Shown one piece after another: positions 34,521 to 42,654 of a DNA stretch of 64,000 bases. Origin of the DNA: CAWDVH01 sp963805705 (GTDB lineage Bacteria > Actinomycetota > Actinomycetes > Streptosporangiales > Streptosporangiaceae); assembly GCA_963805705.1 (NCBI GenBank), contig CAWDVH010000003.1, forward strand, positions 1-64,000, written 5' to 3'. The notes below the pieces were generated by a model, which worked only from the letters and a program-made list of their open reading frames with translations, had not been told where the DNA came from and did not search any database. The position numbers and the translations under genes are program-made. The stretch's first letter is position 1, and each line of letters begins with the position of its first letter.

Positions 34521-35510
34521 TCAGTGATAGATCACCGCTACGACTACGGCGGCTATCGCGATCGCGGTACCGATGAACCATTGCCAGTTGCCGGACACGA
34601 AGTGCCCGACCAGCGCGGGTGCCCGTACCTGGACATCGATCGTGGCCTCACGCACAGGGATGCTCTTGTGCTCCACGGACTGGCCCGGCACCGGAATACG
34701 GAGGCTCACGCACATGACCAGGCGCTGCTGACCTCGTTTGAGGGCGCGGATGTCGAACTCCCAGGTGGTAATCGCGTCCTGGGTGACAGACTGCTCCTCG
34801 TCGCTGTAGGCCGTGATCCTGAATCCCTCACCCTTGAGGGTGACCGCCATCAGCGGCGCGGCCGGGATCTCTTCCAGCTGGGGTTCGCCGCGTCCGCGCA
34901 GGTGTTCGCGAAGTTCAGCATCCAGCTCAAGCGTGCGGGTCAGGCGCACCTCGACTCGTTCGGTGCGGCCGAGTTGCATCCGGCCGGGCGGGTTGAACAG
35001 CAGCCGGCCGGGCTGAACGAGCTGAGCGAGCGCACCGCGCACCAGGTCGTCGTAGCCGACCCGGTGCGGTGGCCGTACCGGAGACCGGCGCGGCGGCGGG
35101 GCAGCTGGCGGCCTCCTGGCCTCGGGCTGGGCCGGCGGGAGCGCGCTGGGCGGAGCGCCGCGGTCACCGACCGGGACGCTGTGCGACTCGTGGACGGCGA
35201 CGCTGTACTTTCCGGACAGCGCGCCCGCCTCATCGACCAGGCTCATCAATGCCTGCGCCGCCGCGAGGAGATCAGCGTCATGGTCGGCGCCCGCCGCGGA
35301 CAGCTCGGCAGCCAGCGGCGCCCTCCCCGTCTCGGGGGAGGTTTGGTGCCGGGCCAGCGCCAGCTCACCACCGGGGTGACCGGCGAGCCGCTGCCGCACC
35401 AGGGCAATCAGGCTCGCATACGCGTCCTTCACCGCCGAGGATCCCGTGTCCTGCAGCCCGCTGGCCGCGCCCGCGGCCAGCGCCGTCACAATCAGCGTAA
35501 TCGGCTCCAT
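34521..35510 (-). CDS. Membrane-anchored protein with a conflict-system-like C-terminal domain
   Basis: 329 residues. ATG 35510 has GGAGG seven bases upstream. Residues 1-~95 are helical, opening MEPITLIVTALAAGAASGLQ then AVKDAYASLIALVRQRL, a module that I recall at the start of many actinomycete proteins of unknown function. A Pro-rich linker (~115-145) follows. Residues ~165-300 look like a beta-sandwich (LGRTERVEVRLTRTLELDA, GEPQLEEIPAAPLMAVTLKG), and NWQWFIGTAIAIAAVVVAVI is a C-terminal membrane helix. From memory, the same C-terminal layout occurs behind caspase-like or other effector modules in cyanobacteria. Function unknown; divergent from an SDR gene with 57 bases between. Confidence 0.72.
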   Translation of the reverse strand: MEPITLIVTALAAGAASGLQDTGSSAVKDAYASLIALVRQRLAGHPGGELALARHQTSPETGRAPLAAELSAAGADHDADLLAAAQALMSLVDEAGALSGKYSVAVHESHSVPVGDRGAPPSALPPAQPEARRPPAAPPPRRSPVRPPHRVGYDDLVRGALAQLVQPGRLLFNPPGRMQLGRTERVEVRLTRTLELDAELREHLRGRGEPQLEEIPAAPLMAVTLKGEGFRITAYSDEEQSVTQDAITTWEFDIRALKRGQQRLVMCVSLRIPVPGQSVEHKSIPVREATIDVQVRAPALVGHFVSGNWQWFIGTAIAIAAVVVAVIYH

Positions 35511-35567
35511 CCGCTGACCTCCATTGCCGCCCACAGATGCATCCTCTCGTCTCTAGGCTAAGAGGTA

Positions 35568-36398
35568 ATGGTGACGACGACATCGACGATCCTGATCACC
35601 GGGGCGACCGACGGCCTCGGGCGGGCGCTGGCGCGCACGCTGGCCGGCGAGGGCGCCGACCTTATCCTGCACGGCCGCGACGAGGCCCGGCTGGCCGGGA
35701 CCGCGGCGGAGATCAGCGCGGCGGCGGGCGGGCGGCGGCCGCGCTGCGTTCGGGCCGATCTGGCGGAGCTGGCTCAGGTTCGGCGGCTGGCCGCCGAGGT
35801 AGGCGATTGCACCGACCGGCTCGACGTGCTGGTCAACAACGCCGGCATCGGGTTTGGGGAGGCCGCCGGCCGCAGCACCAGTGCCGACGGCTATGAGCTG
35901 CGCCTGGCGGTGAACTACCTGGCCGGGTTCCTGCTGACGCTGGAGCTACTGCCGCTGCTGCGGGCGTCGGAGCCGGCCCGGATCGTCAACGTCGCGTCCC
36001 TCGGCCAGCACCCGCTGGATTTCAGCGATCTGATGCTGGAGCGGGGCTATAGCGGGTCCCGCGCCTACGGGCAGAGCAAGCTGGCCCAGATCATGTTCGG
36101 GTTCGAGCTCGCCGCCCGGCTCCCCGCCGGGGAGGTGACGGCCAACAGCCTGCACCCGGCGACGTACATGCCGACCAAGATGGTCCTGCCAGAGATCGGG
36201 TACAGCATCGATACCGTGGCCGAGGGCGTCGAGGCAACTCGTCGCCTGGTCGCCGACCCCGCCCTGGCCGGGACCAGCGGCAAGTTCTTCGACCGGACCC
36301 GGCCGGCCCGCGCGAATGCGCAGGCCTACGACCAGCAGGCGCGCACTGAGCTGTGGCGCCGCAGTCTCGAGCTCACGGGCCAGGCTGACATCCGATGA
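35568..36398 (+). CDS. Short-chain dehydrogenase (retinol-dehydrogenase-like)
   Basis: 276 residues. ILITGATDGLGRALARTLAG is the cofactor loop, RLDVLVNNAG follows, and YGQSK is the Y-x-x-x-K active site, with the Ser in NVASLGQHP. The layout and the late SLHPATYMPTKM resemble WW-oxidoreductase/retinol-dehydrogenase-like SDRs, which act on lipophilic alcohols. AAGAGG lies directly before the ATG. The substrate is unknown. Confidence 0.9.
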   Translation: MVTTTSTILITGATDGLGRALARTLAGEGADLILHGRDEARLAGTAAEISAAAGGRRPRCVRADLAELAQVRRLAAEVGDCTDRLDVLVNNAGIGFGEAAGRSTSADGYELRLAVNYLAGFLLTLELLPLLRASEPARIVNVASLGQHPLDFSDLMLERGYSGSRAYGQSKLAQIMFGFELAARLPAGEVTANSLHPATYMPTKMVLPEIGYSIDTVAEGVEATRRLVADPALAGTSGKFFDRTRPARANAQAYDQQARTELWRRSLELTGQADIR

Positions 36399-36428
36399 CG
36401 GCCCTGGCGGCCCGGCGGCGGTCGCCGG

Positions 36429-37316
36429 TCAGGTATGGGCCTGCAGATGATCGATCACGGCCCAGGCGACCGGGCCGGGGGCTTCCCGGTGCGGGAAGTG
36501 GCCCACGCCGTCCAGGACGATGCGGCGGTAGCTGCCGGTGAAGAACGGCTCCATGTCCTGAGATGACTGCGGCTCGTCACAGGAATCCGAGCCGCCCTGG
36601 ATCATCAGCACCGGGCTGGAGAGCCGCTCGATCTCGCCGAGGCGGATGACATCCTGGTCATAACGGGGGTCGCTAGCCTCGCCCGTCAGGTACCGGGCCC
36701 GGTAGGCATTGAGGGTGATGTCGACCCAGTCGGGATTGGCGAAATCCTCGGCGGTGGTGGCGAACTCAGCGTAGTCGAACCAGCCGGGCGGGCTCCAGGT
36801 ATCCCACTGCAGGCGGGCGAAGCCGACCGGGTCGCGGCGGACGGCGTCCGCTCCCTGGTCGAGGCACATGAACCACTGGTACCAGAACGCCTTCGCCTGC
36901 TCGAAGCCCGGGACGGTGAAGATGCCCCGTGGCTGGTAGGCCAGGGCCAGGCCCGCGACCGCTGTCACCCGGCCGGGGAACAGCGCCGCTGTCGTGTAGG
37001 CCGCCCTGGCGCCCCAGTCGTGGCCCACGACCGCGAACCGGCCCAGCTCCAGGGCGTCGGCCAGGTCGATGAGGTCGCGGGCGAGCGCCACGCCGTGGCC
37101 GACGCGGGGAATGTCCGGCGAGACGAACCGGGTTGGCCCGCAGCCGCGCAGATACGGAATGATCGTCCGCCAGCCGGCTGACTGCAGCCGCCTGGCCACC
37201 TCGCGCCAGCCGCGCGGGGCGTCCGGCCAGCCGTGGATCAGCAGTACCGCAGGTCCGTCCGGCGGCCCGGCCGCCTCGTAGCAGATCTCCAGGACCTCCG
37301 TGCGCACCACGCCCAT
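36429..37316 (-). CDS. Alpha/beta hydrolase, epoxide-hydrolase-like
   Basis: 295 residues. AVLLIHGWPDAPRGWREVAR holds the oxyanion loop HGWP; the nucleophile elbow is VVGHDWGARAAY, where Asp replaces the usual Ser as in epoxide hydrolases and haloalkane dehalogenases. The acid and the base His (GVGHFPHREAP) are present. The cap segment is WYQWFMCLDQGADAVRR. It starts 26 bases after the SDR gene at 37,343-38,188, so the pair is probably co-transcribed. Confidence 0.9.
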   Translation of the reverse strand: MGVVRTEVLEICYEAAGPPDGPAVLLIHGWPDAPRGWREVARRLQSAGWRTIIPYLRGCGPTRFVSPDIPRVGHGVALARDLIDLADALELGRFAVVGHDWGARAAYTTAALFPGRVTAVAGLALAYQPRGIFTVPGFEQAKAFWYQWFMCLDQGADAVRRDPVGFARLQWDTWSPPGWFDYAEFATTAEDFANPDWVDITLNAYRARYLTGEASDPRYDQDVIRLGEIERLSSPVLMIQGGSDSCDEPQSSQDMEPFFTGSYRRIVLDGVGHFPHREAPGPVAWAVIDHLQAHT

Positions 37317-37342
37317 CTGCGCCTTCGCCTCCGCTGCGCTGC

Positions 37343-38188
37343 TCAGGCCAGGGACGGCGGCTGCGGATTACGGCCCTCGACGGCGCCGCTGTACCTGCGC
37401 AGGACCGCGTCGCTCAGCTCGGGGTGAGTGAGGATCCAGAACTGGTCGCCGACAATGGCGTCCCGGACGGCGGTGGCGATGATCGCCGGATCCAGCCCGG
37501 ATTCGATCGCCGCGCTTACGGCCTGCCGGATTTCTTCGCTGCCCGGAAGGTCCTGCGCCGACGGCGGCGGCCCGTAGCCGGCCGGCCAGTTACGGTCCGC
37601 CTCGCCGATCCTGGTGCGCACGAAACCAGGGCACAGCACGGAGACCCCGACCGGCGAGCCGATGGCCGCGAGCTCGTGGTAGAGGGACTCCGACACCGCG
37701 ACCGCCGCAGCCTTGGTGGCGTTGTAGGGACTCATCCACGGCCCGGCGAGCAGCCCGGCTACCGACGCGGTATTGACGACATGGCCTTCCCCCTGCGCGA
37801 CGAGATGCGGTACGAACGACCGGATCCCGTGCACGATGCCGAACAGGTTAACGCCGACGATCCAGTTCCAGGTCGGCACCGGGACCTGCCAGGCCAGGCC
37901 GCCGCCGGCCACCCCCGCGTTGTTGCAGACCACGTGCACCGCGCCGAAGCGCTCCAGCGTGGCGCGGGCGAGGGCATCGACCGACTCGGCGTCACTGACA
38001 TCGGTCACCGCGGTGGCCGTTTCGATGCCTTCAGCGGCCAGGCTCCGGGCGGCAGCCGCCAGCGCGGGCTCCTCCACGTCCGCCATCATCACCCGCATCC
38101 CGTCCGCCCCCAGGCGCCGGCTCAGCGCCAGGCCGATGCCGCTGGCCGCGCCGGTGACCACCGCGACCTTGCCCGCCAGATCCCGCAT
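37343..38188 (-). CDS. Short-chain dehydrogenase
   Basis: 281 residues from ATG 38188 (the frame is open further upstream). TGAASGIGLALSRRLGADG is the cofactor loop, with VMMADVEEPAL providing an Asp that suggests NAD(H) preference. VVCNNAG, the catalytic Ser in NTASVAGL and YNATK as Y-x-x-x-K are all present. It is the first gene of a pair with the hydrolase. A 14-bp repeat lies just upstream of the start. Confidence 0.9.
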   Translation of the reverse strand: MRDLAGKVAVVTGAASGIGLALSRRLGADGMRVMMADVEEPALAAAARSLAAEGIETATAVTDVSDAESVDALARATLERFGAVHVVCNNAGVAGGGLAWQVPVPTWNWIVGVNLFGIVHGIRSFVPHLVAQGEGHVVNTASVAGLLAGPWMSPYNATKAAAVAVSESLYHELAAIGSPVGVSVLCPGFVRTRIGEADRNWPAGYGPPPSAQDLPGSEEIRQAVSAAIESGLDPAIIATAVRDAIVGDQFWILTHPELSDAVLRRYSGAVEGRNPQPPSLA

Positions 38189-38205
38189 GTGCGTGTCCCT
38201 TCCCG

Positions 38206-38252
38206 TACCTGATAACTGGGAGGATTTCCAGCTGGGAGGATTCCAGCTGGGA
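38206..38252. repeat. 14-bp imperfect tandem repeat upstream of the SDR gene
   Basis: About three copies of a unit reading CAGCTGGGAGGATTC lie between the SDR start and the DUF1269 gene. The copies contain GGAGG, so they could offer spare ribosome-binding sequences only on the opposite strand. Otherwise featureless. Confidence 0.6.
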
Positions 38253-38297
38253 GCATGGCACAAGCTGCGGGCAGCGCAAGGGCCGACCGCGAGCGGC

Positions 38298-38867
38298 TCA
38301 GCTCGCGGCGCCCCCGTCGGCCGACGCCTTGGCCGCGTCATCCTGGGCGGACTTGGCGTCGGCTTCGATCGCGGCGGTGTCGGCCTTCAGCTCCCGTGCT
38401 TCGACCTTCTTGGCCTTCTTCATGGCATGCTCGATCTTGGCGCCCATGTCGGACACCCCGACGACGACGAGACCGACCTGCCCGGAGTCGAGGTGCTCGC
38501 CGAGCTCCTTGAGGTCATGGCGGCTCATGCCGCCGGCAGCGTGACCGGCGACCGCGCCGAGGACCGCGCCGCCACCCGTGGTGAGCGCGACGAGGCCGCC
38601 GCCGATCGCGGCGAACGGGAACAGGACCACGACCAGGCCCGTGGCCAGGCCCACGCCCCCGCCGAGCACGCCGCCGACTCTGGTCGGCGTCTCGTGCTTC
38701 TTAGTGATCTTGACTTTCCCGTCGGCCCGGTGCTCGATCACGGCGGCGTCATAGGCGTCGATCAGGCCTGCCTTGGTGTGCAGGTCCTTGACGAATTCGT
38801 AGTCGGCGTCGGCATCGCCGACGTTGTCATATACCCCGACGTAGGCGATGAACGTGTCGACTGCCAT
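38298..38867 (-). CDS. DUF1269-family membrane protein
   Basis: 189 residues from ATG 38867 with GGGAGG seven bases before. The N-terminus (FIAYVGVYDNVGDADADYEF) is the DUF1269 ferredoxin-like part. Two Gly-rich hydrophobic segments follow (VGGVLGGGVGLATGLVVVLF and GGGLVALTTGGGAVLGAVAG). The C-terminal ~40 residues are a charged Ala/Lys/Asp helix (KKAKKVEARELKADTAAIEA). Many actinomycetes carry several such proteins, often in stress regulons; the function is unknown. Confidence 0.85.
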   Translation of the reverse strand: MAVDTFIAYVGVYDNVGDADADYEFVKDLHTKAGLIDAYDAAVIEHRADGKVKITKKHETPTRVGGVLGGGVGLATGLVVVLFPFAAIGGGLVALTTGGGAVLGAVAGHAAGGMSRHDLKELGEHLDSGQVGLVVVGVSDMGAKIEHAMKKAKKVEARELKADTAAIEADAKSAQDDAAKASADGGAAS

Positions 38868-39165
38868 CTCGGTACCTCCCGATACGCTGAGCCTGCGAAA
38901 GCGGCGAGGTCCGGCCCCGGCCACGGCGCACATGGTAGCGCGATCGGTCGCGGATTCGCGCGAGGCCCGGCGGGCTGGTTACTCCGTCCCGGCCGCATCG
39001 GGCGTCATGTCGTCTGCGGCGTCGAGCGGGGGATGATGTGGCTGCTGAGGCGGGCGCGGATGCGGGGAGGCCGGGACGGAATCGAGCCGTTCCGTCAGTG
39101 CCCGCATGCTCGAAGTTCGTCGTCGAGTGCGCGGCGGCCCGGGCGGTAGCGTTCGGAGCGTGGCG

Positions 39166-40158
39166 ATGCATGGTCATGATCTGGCGATGAGCGCCGCGGG
39201 GAACTACCGTGCGTTCGCCCAGGAAGCCCGCGACCGCTCCCCGGCTTATGAGTCGCTGGCCGCGTCGGTGGCTGACGACCCCGCGATCCTGCGGTTCCTC
39301 GGCTCGCTGCCGCCAGAAAAGCGCCAGCCCAACCTGCTGTTCGCAGCAGCCCGCTACCTGCTGGGCGCTCCCGCCGACATCACCGGGCTGCGGGCGCTGG
39401 TCCGCCGGAACCGGGCCGCGCTGTCCGGGGTGATGCTGGCCCGCCGCACGCAGACCAACGAGCCAGCCCGCTGCGCCACGCTGCTGCCGGCCCTGGCCCA
39501 GCTGCCGCCGCCGCTCGCGCTGATCGAGGTGGGCGCCAGCGCCGGGCTCACCCTGCTGTTCGACCGCTATTCCTACAACTACGACGGGCACCAGATCGCC
39601 GGCCAGGACCCGCAGGCGCCGACCCTGCGCTGCGAGCCGCGCGGGCCAGTGCCCCTCCCTGACCGCCTTCCCGCGATCACCTGGCGGGCCGGGCTGGACC
39701 TCAGCCCGCTGGATGTCACCAGCGACGATGACGTCCGCTGGCTCTCGTGCCTGGTCTGGCCCGGCGAAGGCGACCGCGAGCAGCGGCTCGCGGCCGCGAT
39801 CGCCGCAGCCCGCCGCGACCCTCCGGTGGTACATCGCGGTGACCTGCTGACCGACCTGCCCGCGCTGGCCGCCCTGGCTCCCGCTGACGCCACCCTGGTC
39901 GTGTATCACTCCGCCGTGCTGGCCTACGTCACGCCCCGCGACCGGCAGCGGTTCGCCAGCATCGTCCGCGGCCTGCCGGCCGTCTGGCTGTCCAACGAAG
40001 GACCCCGCGTCCTGCCCGACGTGCCCGTGCCCCCCCACCAGGGCGCGCCGTTCGTGCTGGCCAGGGACGGCCAGGCGCCGATAGCGCTCACCGACTCGCA
40101 CGGAACATGGCTGCAATGGCTTCCCGCCGCAAGGTCACCGGGGGCGCGCTGGCCTTAG
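39166..40158 (+). CDS. DUF2332 family protein
   Basis: 330 residues from ATG 39166, chosen because GGAG sits seven bases upstream; GTG 39160 and ATG 39187 are possible. Conserved family features: YRAFAQEARDRSPAYESLAA, RTQTNEPARCATLLPALAQL, ALIEVGASAGLTLLFDRYSY and DATLVVYHSAVLAYV. The GASAGL segment looks like a nucleotide or SAM loop, which makes a methyltransferase-like role possible; the real function is not known. No membrane segment. Confidence 0.87.
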   Translation: MHGHDLAMSAAGNYRAFAQEARDRSPAYESLAASVADDPAILRFLGSLPPEKRQPNLLFAAARYLLGAPADITGLRALVRRNRAALSGVMLARRTQTNEPARCATLLPALAQLPPPLALIEVGASAGLTLLFDRYSYNYDGHQIAGQDPQAPTLRCEPRGPVPLPDRLPAITWRAGLDLSPLDVTSDDDVRWLSCLVWPGEGDREQRLAAAIAAARRDPPVVHRGDLLTDLPALAALAPADATLVVYHSAVLAYVTPRDRQRFASIVRGLPAVWLSNEGPRVLPDVPVPPHQGAPFVLARDGQAPIALTDSHGTWLQWLPAARSPGARWP

Positions 40159-40168
40159 CATCAGGAGC

Positions 40169-41290
40169 GTGCGTATCGCGGCCGCAGTTCTCGGGATTCT
40201 GATTGTCGGCGCCGTGTGGGTGAGCGTGGCCTTCACCCTCGTTATCCCCCGCGGCCGGGTGGGATTCATCAAGGTGGTCGACCGGCTCGTCGACCGGGCG
40301 TACACCACGTGCGGCCGCTTCGTGCGGACATGGGAGCGGCGTGATGCTCTGCTGGCCAGCCAGCCGGTCGTCACCCTCGGCCTGCTGTTGTTCATCTGGC
40401 TGGCCGGCTTCGTCGTCGGCTACGGGCTGTTGCTGTGGCTGCCGGGGGGCAGTTTCCCCGGCGCCTTGCGCGAAGCGGGCTCATCGCTGTTCACCCTCGG
40501 ATTCGCGGCCAGGAGCGGCGCCGAGCCAAGCGCCGCCGACTTCCTGGCAGCTGCCTCGGGACTGGTCATCGTCGCCCTGCAGATCGCCTACCTGCCCACG
40601 CTGTACGCGGCCTACAACCGCCGCGAAACGGAGGTCACGCTGCTCAGTCCCCGCGCCGGGAGCCCGGCGTGGGGACCGGAGCTGCTGGCCAGGGCGCAGA
40701 TGGTGCAGGGCACCGGGCAGCTGACGGTCATCTACGAGGCCTGGGAGCGCTGGTCGGCGGACGTGGCCGAATCCCATTCGAGCTACCCGTCACTGCTTCG
40801 TTTCCGGTCCCCCGAACCGCACAGCTCGTGGGTAGTTTCGCAGCTGGCCGTCCTGGACGCCGCTGCCCTGCACATGGCGGCCTGCCCGGACAGCGCGCCG
40901 TTCACGGCCCGGCTCTGCGTGCAGATGGGCTTCACCTGCCTGCGGAAGCTGACCCGCACGCTGCGGATCCCGGTCGACGAGGATCCGCGGCCTGACGGCC
41001 CGGTCCGGCTGAGCTGGGAGGAATTCATGCTGGGCTGGGAGCGGATCACGTCCGTCGGGTTCCCTGTCGAGCGGACCGCCGAGGAAGCCTGGGCGCATTT
41101 CCGGGGCTGGCGGATCAATTACGAGGCAGCCGCCTACAAGCTGGCGGCGGGTCTCGACGCGGTCCCCGCCCCGTGGTCAGGCTCCCGGCGCCACGGCTGG
41201 GGGCCGTTCGAGCCGCGGAGGCTGACTAACCGCACCCCGGACCACCCCGACGGCCAGCCCGCTGCGCCCGATCTGAGGTCCGGGGGGTGA
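40169..41290 (+). CDS. Membrane protein with a pore-like segment
   Basis: 373 residues from GTG. Helices at ~2-25, ~68-95 and ~125-147. Between the last two lies EAGSSLFTLGFAARSGAEPS, placed like the pore loop of two-helix potassium channels, but with TLGFA where channels have TVGYG. The ~220-residue C-terminal part is cytoplasmic and mostly helical (EAWERWSADVAESHSSYPSL, EEFMLGWERITSVGFPVER). It follows the DUF2332 gene by ten bases. A channel role is a suggestion only. AGGAG sits very close to the GTG. Confidence 0.75.
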   Translation: MRIAAAVLGILIVGAVWVSVAFTLVIPRGRVGFIKVVDRLVDRAYTTCGRFVRTWERRDALLASQPVVTLGLLLFIWLAGFVVGYGLLLWLPGGSFPGALREAGSSLFTLGFAARSGAEPSAADFLAAASGLVIVALQIAYLPTLYAAYNRRETEVTLLSPRAGSPAWGPELLARAQMVQGTGQLTVIYEAWERWSADVAESHSSYPSLLRFRSPEPHSSWVVSQLAVLDAAALHMAACPDSAPFTARLCVQMGFTCLRKLTRTLRIPVDEDPRPDGPVRLSWEEFMLGWERITSVGFPVERTAEEAWAHFRGWRINYEAAAYKLAAGLDAVPAPWSGSRRHGWGPFEPRRLTNRTPDHPDGQPAAPDLRSGG

Positions 41291-41344
41291 CGCCGCTCCC
41301 GTTAGCCGCTCGCCGCCCGGCGGCTGCTACGGCAGGATGAGCGG

Positions 41345-42151
41345 GTGACAGATCCCGGATCCCTGATGGCTGGCCATGCCGGGTTCGACCGCATCGAGGA
41401 GCAGTTCAACGAGGCGCTCGATGAGTCCCTCGGCCCCGCCGGGCCCGGCGTCCTGTACGAATACGTCGCCGGAATGGAACTCCCGGCGGGGGCAGCCGCG
41501 ATAGACGTCGGGTGCGGCGAGGGCAGGCAGGCTATCGAGCTGTCCAGGCGCTTCGGCTTCCAGGTGACCGGCATCGATCCGGTCCCGCGGCGCGCGGAGG
41601 TCGCGCGCGGAGCCGCCCGGCCAGGCGGCAACGTCCGCTTCGACGTCGGCGCTGCGGAGGACCTGCCGGTTCCCAGCACATCCGCTGACCTGGTCTGGTG
41701 CCGCGACGTCCTGTGCCTGGCCGGGGACCTGGGCCGCGCGTACCGTGAATTCCGCCGCGTGCTCAAGCCGGGCGGCCGGGCGCTGATCTACCAGATGTTC
41801 GCCACCAGCCTCCTGGAGCCAGGTGAAGCCGCCTTTCTCCTGCCGGTCATGGGCTGTTCCCCCGCGGCCATGCGCCCGGAGAACACCGAGGCGGCCATCA
41901 GCGACGCCGGCCTGCGCATCGACCGCTGCGTACTACTGGGCACCGAGTGGGGCGAGTATGCCCAGGAGCATGCCCAGCACCCTGGCCGCCACCTGCTGCA
42001 CGCCGCACGGCTGATCCGCGACCCGGACCGGTACATCCCCCGGTTCGGCCAGGAGAACTACGACATCAAGCTCGGCGACTGCCTGTGGCACATCTACCGC
42101 ATGATCGGCAAGCTCAGCGGCCGCATGTACCTGCTCTCCGCGCCGGGCTAG
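41345..42151 (+). CDS. Class I SAM-dependent methyltransferase
   Basis: 268 residues from GTG. Motif I is AAIDVGCGEGRQAIELS, the following acidic strand is VTGIDPVPRR, and DLVWCRDVLCLAGDLG is the post-II region of UbiE/Methyltransf_11 enzymes. GGRALIYQMFATSLLEPGE follows. The C-terminal ~80 residues (HAARLIRDPDRYIPRFGQEN) are less conserved and probably bind the substrate. Substrate unknown. Confidence 0.9.
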   Translation: MTDPGSLMAGHAGFDRIEEQFNEALDESLGPAGPGVLYEYVAGMELPAGAAAIDVGCGEGRQAIELSRRFGFQVTGIDPVPRRAEVARGAARPGGNVRFDVGAAEDLPVPSTSADLVWCRDVLCLAGDLGRAYREFRRVLKPGGRALIYQMFATSLLEPGEAAFLLPVMGCSPAAMRPENTEAAISDAGLRIDRCVLLGTEWGEYAQEHAQHPGRHLLHAARLIRDPDRYIPRFGQENYDIKLGDCLWHIYRMIGKLSGRMYLLSAPG

Positions 42152-42159
42152 GCATGGCG

Positions 42160-42501
42160 CTAGCTGAGTGAGCCGCTGGCCAGGCGTCCGGTCAGCAGGA
42201 ACCAGGCGAATCCCAGCGGGACGATCATCCATTCGGTGATAGCGGCGCCCCGGCGCCAGCCGGGGCGCCTGATCCCCGCTACCAGCACGACGACGCTGGC
42301 CGCGGCCAGGATGCAGTGCCCGATGACCCCGACCTTTATCCACCACAGGCCGGGCGCGGGGGTGTCCCAGCTGCCCATCACCCCGGCGAGCCCGTCGGCC
42401 ACGATGAGCAGGCCCGATGCAGCGAACGCGAGCGTGCCCGGCAGCCAGATGGTCCCCCGCCGCCACATCACGGCCGGCCGGGCAGGAAGCTTGTCTCTCA
42501 T
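42160..42501 (-). CDS. Small three-helix membrane protein
   Basis: 113 residues from ATG 42501. Three hydrophobic segments: LPGTLAFAASGLLIVADGLA, VGVIGHCILAAASVVVLVAG and ITEWMIVPLGFAWFLLTG. No recognised domain. The gene converges on the methyltransferase, eight bases away. Confidence 0.6.
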   Translation of the reverse strand: MRDKLPARPAVMWRRGTIWLPGTLAFAASGLLIVADGLAGVMGSWDTPAPGLWWIKVGVIGHCILAAASVVVLVAGIRRPGWRRGAAITEWMIVPLGFAWFLLTGRLASGSLS

Positions 42502-42654
42502 GAGTCCAGTCTCCGGCGCCAGCGGCAGCGCAGGCACGAGCATAAGTACTCAGGCCAGCGCTCGATGACGCTCATGGCCTAAGGTCGCTTACTGGTGCTG
42601 CTGGGCCCTCGCGGCATCGTCATGGGAGTACGTCCGCTAGTCATGCATGGCCGG

